Part shown: piece after piece, positions 61,508 to 64,000 of the stretch
How positions within the stretch are numbered: position 1 is the stretch's first letter
Layout: every line of letters begins with the position of its first letter
Translations under genes and position numbers: made by a program
Assembly: GCF_032854445.1 (NCBI RefSeq)
Contig: NC_088295.1
Location: 47,167,385-47,231,384, forward strand
From: Liolophura sinensis
Taxonomy: Eukaryota; Mollusca; Polyplacophora; Chitonida; Chitonidae
Length of the DNA: 64,000 bases
Direction of reading: 5' to 3'
The notes under the pieces: generated by a model
What the model saw: the letters and a program-made list of their open reading frames with translations, nothing else
Databases searched by the model: none
Told to the model about the DNA's origin: nothing

Positions 61508-61533
61508 AGAGAGAGAGAGAGAGATAGAGAGAG
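61508..61533. repeat. (GA)n microsatellite
   Basis: About 13 GA units with one T interruption, 15 bases left of the MITE-1 copy. Confidence 0.95.
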
Positions 61534-61549
61534 CAAATATAGTACTGTA

Positions 61550-61747
61550 AATCTTCAACCTTTTCAATCACTAAAGCACTTTTTTCACTGGAATTTACAC
61601 ATACAATTATTATGAAAATGATTTGTTTGTGTCACTAAAGATGCAAGCTTCATAAAACCTGTGCAAATTATTTCTCTCTACACTGCATAGTTCACTCAGA
61701 ATGTTTCAAAACATTGGTTGCAGAGGCGGTAGAAAAGGTTGAAGAAT
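61550..61747. mobile_element. MITE-1, reference copy with terminal inverted repeats
   Basis: AAATCTTCAACCTTTTC at 61550-61566 is mirrored by GAAAAGGTTGAAGAATT at about 61731-61747 (one mismatch within the repeat). The interior has TCACTAAAGCAC, GTGTCACTAAAGATGCAAGC, CAAATTATTTCTCTCTACAC and CAGAATGTTTCAAAACATTG. It is about 195 bp with no coding capacity. Three related copies lie at 44.7, 56.3 and 63.6 kb. It is about 115 bases beyond the donor of exon n-1. Confidence 0.8.
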
Positions 61748-61860
61748 TAGACTATATCAAAAATACAATTTCTTCACGGAATAACTTCAAAGATTAAGTT
61801 GCCTGTTTATTTGTGAAGAGGTTGAGAGATTTGGACAAAATTCACACGGTAGGTTCTCAC

Positions 61861-62071
61861 CTTCAGGATCCAGGTTCATGTGTTGGACTGTGATATTGAC
61901 CTGATTGCCGCCGATGGTTAGGTGTTGGCCATCGTAGGTAATGGGCTGGCCCTCAGCCTGTAGGACAGAGGCGGGTATTTGTATGGTGGATTGACCAGTC
62001 TCTGTCTCTCCTGTAGTGATTGACAGGGCTTGCTCAATGGTCATCTGATCACAGCCCTGCTCATGGTGCTC
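61861..62071 (-). CDS. Zinc-finger gene, exon n-1 (end of C2HC finger, Gln/Thr-rich segment)
   Basis: The acceptor is TTTGTCCACAG before GAGCACCATG and the donor is CCTGAAG then GTGAGA. It begins in phase 0 and ends after the first base of a Glu codon. The first residues supply His96 and Cys101 of the last finger, giving Cys80-x2-Cys83-x12-His96-x4-Cys101, a C2HC pattern. The rest (about residues 102-164) has no finger. It is rich in Gln, Thr, Ile and Gly, with an alternating polar and aliphatic pattern suggestive of beta structure or a low-complexity regulatory segment. The open frame reads on into the intron for about 25 codons, but the donor and the phase match to the last exon favour splicing here. 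Confidence 0.9.
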
Positions 62072-62440
62072 CTGTGGACAAAACATAGCGATAGTTTGAA
62101 GTCGCATTCAAATAAAACAGATTTGCCTACTGGCGCAAGGTGTTGTGACATTGCATTCAACTCATACATACTTATACGAAGATGATCATGTACACAGGTG
62201 TTAGAAACCAGAGCAGAGCTTGGGGAAAATTGACCACTTCTACCCTGAAGATCTGCTTAAATATGTTAATCCTGTGCTTAGACACTTACTGAGAGCTAAC
62301 CATTTCAGACCCATCTTGGGACAAGCTGATCCTTTCTTTTTTACACTGTTACATGTACATTTTCTACAAGCAGGAGATTGGCAATACAAGGCAAAGCAGA
62401 TTTTCTGCAATTACCACCCCATGCTTTATTACAGGCTAAG

Positions 62441-62615
62441 GTTTATTTGATTGATTTGATTGGTGTTTTATGCCGTACTCACGAATATTTCACTTAAACG
62501 ACAGCGGCCAGCATTATGGTGGGAGGAAACCGGGCGCAGCCCGGGAGAAACCCACGACCACCTGCAGGTTGTTGGCAGGCCTTCCCATGCACAACCAGAG
62601 AGAACGCCAGCATGT
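62441..62615 (-). mobile_element. SINE-A, same strand as the zinc-finger gene, next to a splice donor
   Basis: TTTGATTGGTGTTTTATGCC, GTACTCACGAATATTTCACT, GGCCAGCATTATGGTGGGAG and onward to AACGCCAGCATGT; the tRNA head is missing. Flanks ACAGGCTAAG (62431-62440) and ACACGCTAAG (62616-62625) match at 9 of 10 bases. It lies in the 572-bp intron with its 5' end about 27 bases from the donor of exon n-2. Confidence 0.92.
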
Positions 62616-62643
62616 ACACGCTAAGTCAAGGGCGTTGACTTAC

Positions 62644-62806
62644 CCTGAAGGCCTGGTTATCCCTGAATGAAGAGCCACACTTCTCACAGATAAACATGCT
62701 GGTTTTCACATCAGAGTGTGTCCTCTCTATGTGCTTCCTGATGTCAGTAAAGGTGTAACCATATTTATCACAGATACCACACTTGTAGTCTTTCTGCCCA
62801 CTGTGC
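62644..62806 (-). CDS. Zinc-finger gene, exon n-2 (C2H2 finger and first part of a C2HC finger)
   Basis: The acceptor is CTTTCTTTAG before GCACAGTGG and the donor is TTCAGG then GTAAGT. The first base completes the Arg codon split with exon n-3, and the exon ends on a codon boundary. It encodes the linker HSGQKDYK, then a finger with Cys49, Cys52, His65 and His70 (x4 between the histidines). A longer linker follows, then Cys80 and Cys83 of a last finger whose His and Cys ligands come from the next exon. The linker differs from the canonical TGEKP. A SINE lies just inside the downstream intron; its flanking duplication ends about 18 bases from the donor. Confidence 0.92.
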
Positions 62807-63400
62807 CTAAAGAAAGCAAAGAGCACAAAACGGTAAACGAAAAGACCTTCATAAATAAGGAATTAACCACCACAAAATTTGTGTGAAACATGTTTTCAAA
62901 AATTCTGTGGTCAATCATACTGTCTTACTATCATAATTACCTAGAAATTGTGATTACCCAAAAATAATTTTTTAGAATTTTACTTTACAAAGAATTTGTA
63001 ATAGTTCCTTTACCATAGGGATAAAATCTGGTACTTGGGATTCTTAGCTTCGTGTACAACATTCACAGAAGAGTTTAGCGAATGGTTAATACACTTGTTA
63101 CACAGTGACAGGCTAGGATGTCCTTTGGAGTTCTTTATTTACAAGGCATTTCACAGCTCACATCCAACCATGATAAATTATGAAGAGACATAGAATCTGA
63201 AGTACACAATGCAGAGAAAATTCTAGGATTCTGACTGACTAATCCACTTGGGATAAGCCACTGCATTCGCCAAACAGAAATCTAGAAATGTTAGGCTGCA
63301 TGCCCATGTAATGTATACTGAACCGTGTACATGATGTAAAAAGATGGTCGATAAGAAAATATGAGATCTATACAGTAAATTCACATCACCGAGAGCTTAC

Positions 63401-63520
63401 CTCTTGACATGGATTTCTTTGTTCTTGATGTGACGGAATGCCTTACCACAGATCTCACATACATACTTGGGTTCTTCGTGGATTAGCAAATGTTTGGCTA
63501 CATCAGACTTTTCACACCCT
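63401..63520 (-). CDS. Zinc-finger gene, exon n-3 (partial finger plus one C2H2 finger)
   Basis: The exon is bounded by an acceptor (TTCTGCAG before AGGGTG) and a donor (AAGAG then GTAAGC). It starts on the third base of a codon and ends after two bases of an Arg codon. Residues 1-14 of the visible protein are the end of one finger, with His10 and His14; its cysteines must lie in the previous exon, outside the window. Next comes a complete finger: Cys21-x2-Cys24, Phe28, His37 and His41. His41 is encoded by the next exon, so the intron cuts the finger just before its last ligand. The hydrophobic position usually held by Leu is Lys34, which is unusual. An acceptor two bases further in (after AGAG) is also possible and would change only the first residue. 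Confidence 0.88.
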
Positions 63521-63597
63521 CTGCAGAATCAAAATTGTATTTCTTATATACACAGTGTTCAGTAGAAGGAGGCAACCACCTACCTGCTGCTACCTGT

Positions 63598-63797
63598 TAC
63601 TTTAGTAATTTTTTTACCAAAGCTCCAATTACTAGTATTTATGCATACAATATCATGAAAATGACACTAACCATAATTTGTTTGTGTCATTAAAGAAGCA
63701 AGCATCATAAAACTGCACAAATTATTTCTCTACACCCCACAATTCTCTCAGAATGTTTCAAAATATTGGTTGCAGAAGCAGTTAAAGAATTATGGTA
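63598..63797. mobile_element. MITE-1 copy, sense
   Basis: TTTGTTTGTGTCATTAAAGA, AGCAAGCATCATAAAACTGC, ACAAATTATTTCTCTACACC and CAGAATGTTTCAAAATATTG with GTTGCAGAAGCAG match the copy at 61550-61747. The left terminal repeat is degraded. It lies upstream of exon n-3, about 80 bases from its acceptor. Confidence 0.78.
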
Positions 63798-64000
63798 ATT
63801 CTCTTTCAGGTATCTAGCAACTTTTCCAGCACTCACAAAATGCAAAGGAAACTCTCATAACTGAACTGAAATGCCACGGTTATGAATGTTAAAATGTGCT
63901 AGGGACACGTTTACACTTTTTGTCCAAAAACATCCGAATGAATTTACATCATACGCTAAATGGGCAAAAGCTGAGCATGGATCAAGCTGGCTTTGGAACT

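Larger units (their letters stand above)
40161..61860 (-). other. 21.7-kb last intron of the zinc-finger gene
   Basis: This is AT-rich and CpG-poor throughout. No further exon in the right phase with good splice sites was found. It holds decayed SINE copies (44.1, 48.3, 54.3, 54.8, 57.4 kb), MITE-1 copies (44.7, 56.3, 61.6 kb), a MITE-3 copy (40.5 kb), a mariner transposase remnant (55.0 kb), tandem arrays (42.4, 51.5, 52.6, 57.6, 58.1 kb) and simple repeats. The short frames within it are stop-poor chance or repeat-derived frames. Confidence 0.7.
38630..64000 (-). other. 3' part of a C2H2 zinc-finger gene (gene span, open at its 5' end)
   Basis: Four exons on the minus strand join in consistent phase with GT-AG introns of 594, 572 and 21,700 bp. 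The first visible exon has an acceptor, so the gene continues past position 64000. The 766 coding bases seen give 254 C-terminal residues. These comprise the end of one finger, two C2H2 fingers, a C2HC finger, and a finger-free tail rich in Gln, Val, Ala, Glu and Thr. Poly-zinc-finger proteins of this layout are usually nuclear DNA-binding regulators, and the tail could be a regulatory segment; both points are inference. The style resembles large vertebrate poly-finger proteins such as ZFAT or ZNF407, but I cannot assign orthology. The whole span is CpG-poor compared with sequence left of 38.6 kb. Confidence 0.85.

Noticed and set aside
61787-61860. Read-through extension of exon n-1 to the stop at 61787
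   Set aside because: A good GTGAGA donor precedes it and the phase fits the last exon; an alternative short C-terminus by intron retention remains possible.

Overview
The window is nuclear DNA of an animal, most likely a lophotrochozoan and probably a mollusc. Three observations support this. It contains one intron-bearing C2H2 zinc-finger gene with GT-AG splice sites. It is full of tRNA-derived SINEs whose 3' half resembles the mollusc V/Meta-type SINEs. It shows a sharp CpG-depletion boundary of the kind expected from invertebrate gene-body methylation. No bacterial or phage features, rRNA genes, intact tRNA genes or CRISPR arrays were seen. The species cannot be named from the sequence.

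Region 1-38.6 kb (CpG-rich, no convincing multi-exon gene). This is intergenic-like sequence made of SINE copies in both orientations, small terminal-inverted-repeat elements, micro- and minisatellites and a Tc1/mariner deletion derivative. SINE-A is abundant (tRNA-like head, common body, (ATAA)n tail), while SINE-B and SINE-C have few copies. Several SINEs keep target-site duplications and some sit inside older repeats, so the order of insertion can be read. Two weak gene signals remain: a promoter-like motif cluster at 10.95-11.10 kb (+), and a possible last coding exon with a poly(A) signal at 31.3-31.5 kb (-).

Region 38.6-64.0 kb (CpG-poor). This is the 3' part of one minus-strand gene for a poly-zinc-finger protein. 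Four exons are resolved to the base: 63520-63401, 62806-62644, 62071-61861 and 40160-39889. They are in consistent phase and give the C-terminal 254 residues: the end of one finger, two C2H2 fingers, one C2HC finger, then a long Gln/Val/acidic tail. The last intron is 21.7 kb. The 3' UTR probably ends near 38.63 kb, where CpG density changes. The 5' part of the gene lies beyond position 64000. The long intron holds decayed SINEs, a MITE family with four copies (two in the long intron, two near the fingers), a mariner transposase remnant, and 55-bp and 40-bp tandem arrays.

Nothing here can be called a new molecular system. The most useful novel-looking items are the three MITE-like families, the three SINE families sharing one 3' domain, the inverted SINE pairs, and the coincidence of the CpG boundary with the gene's 3' end.
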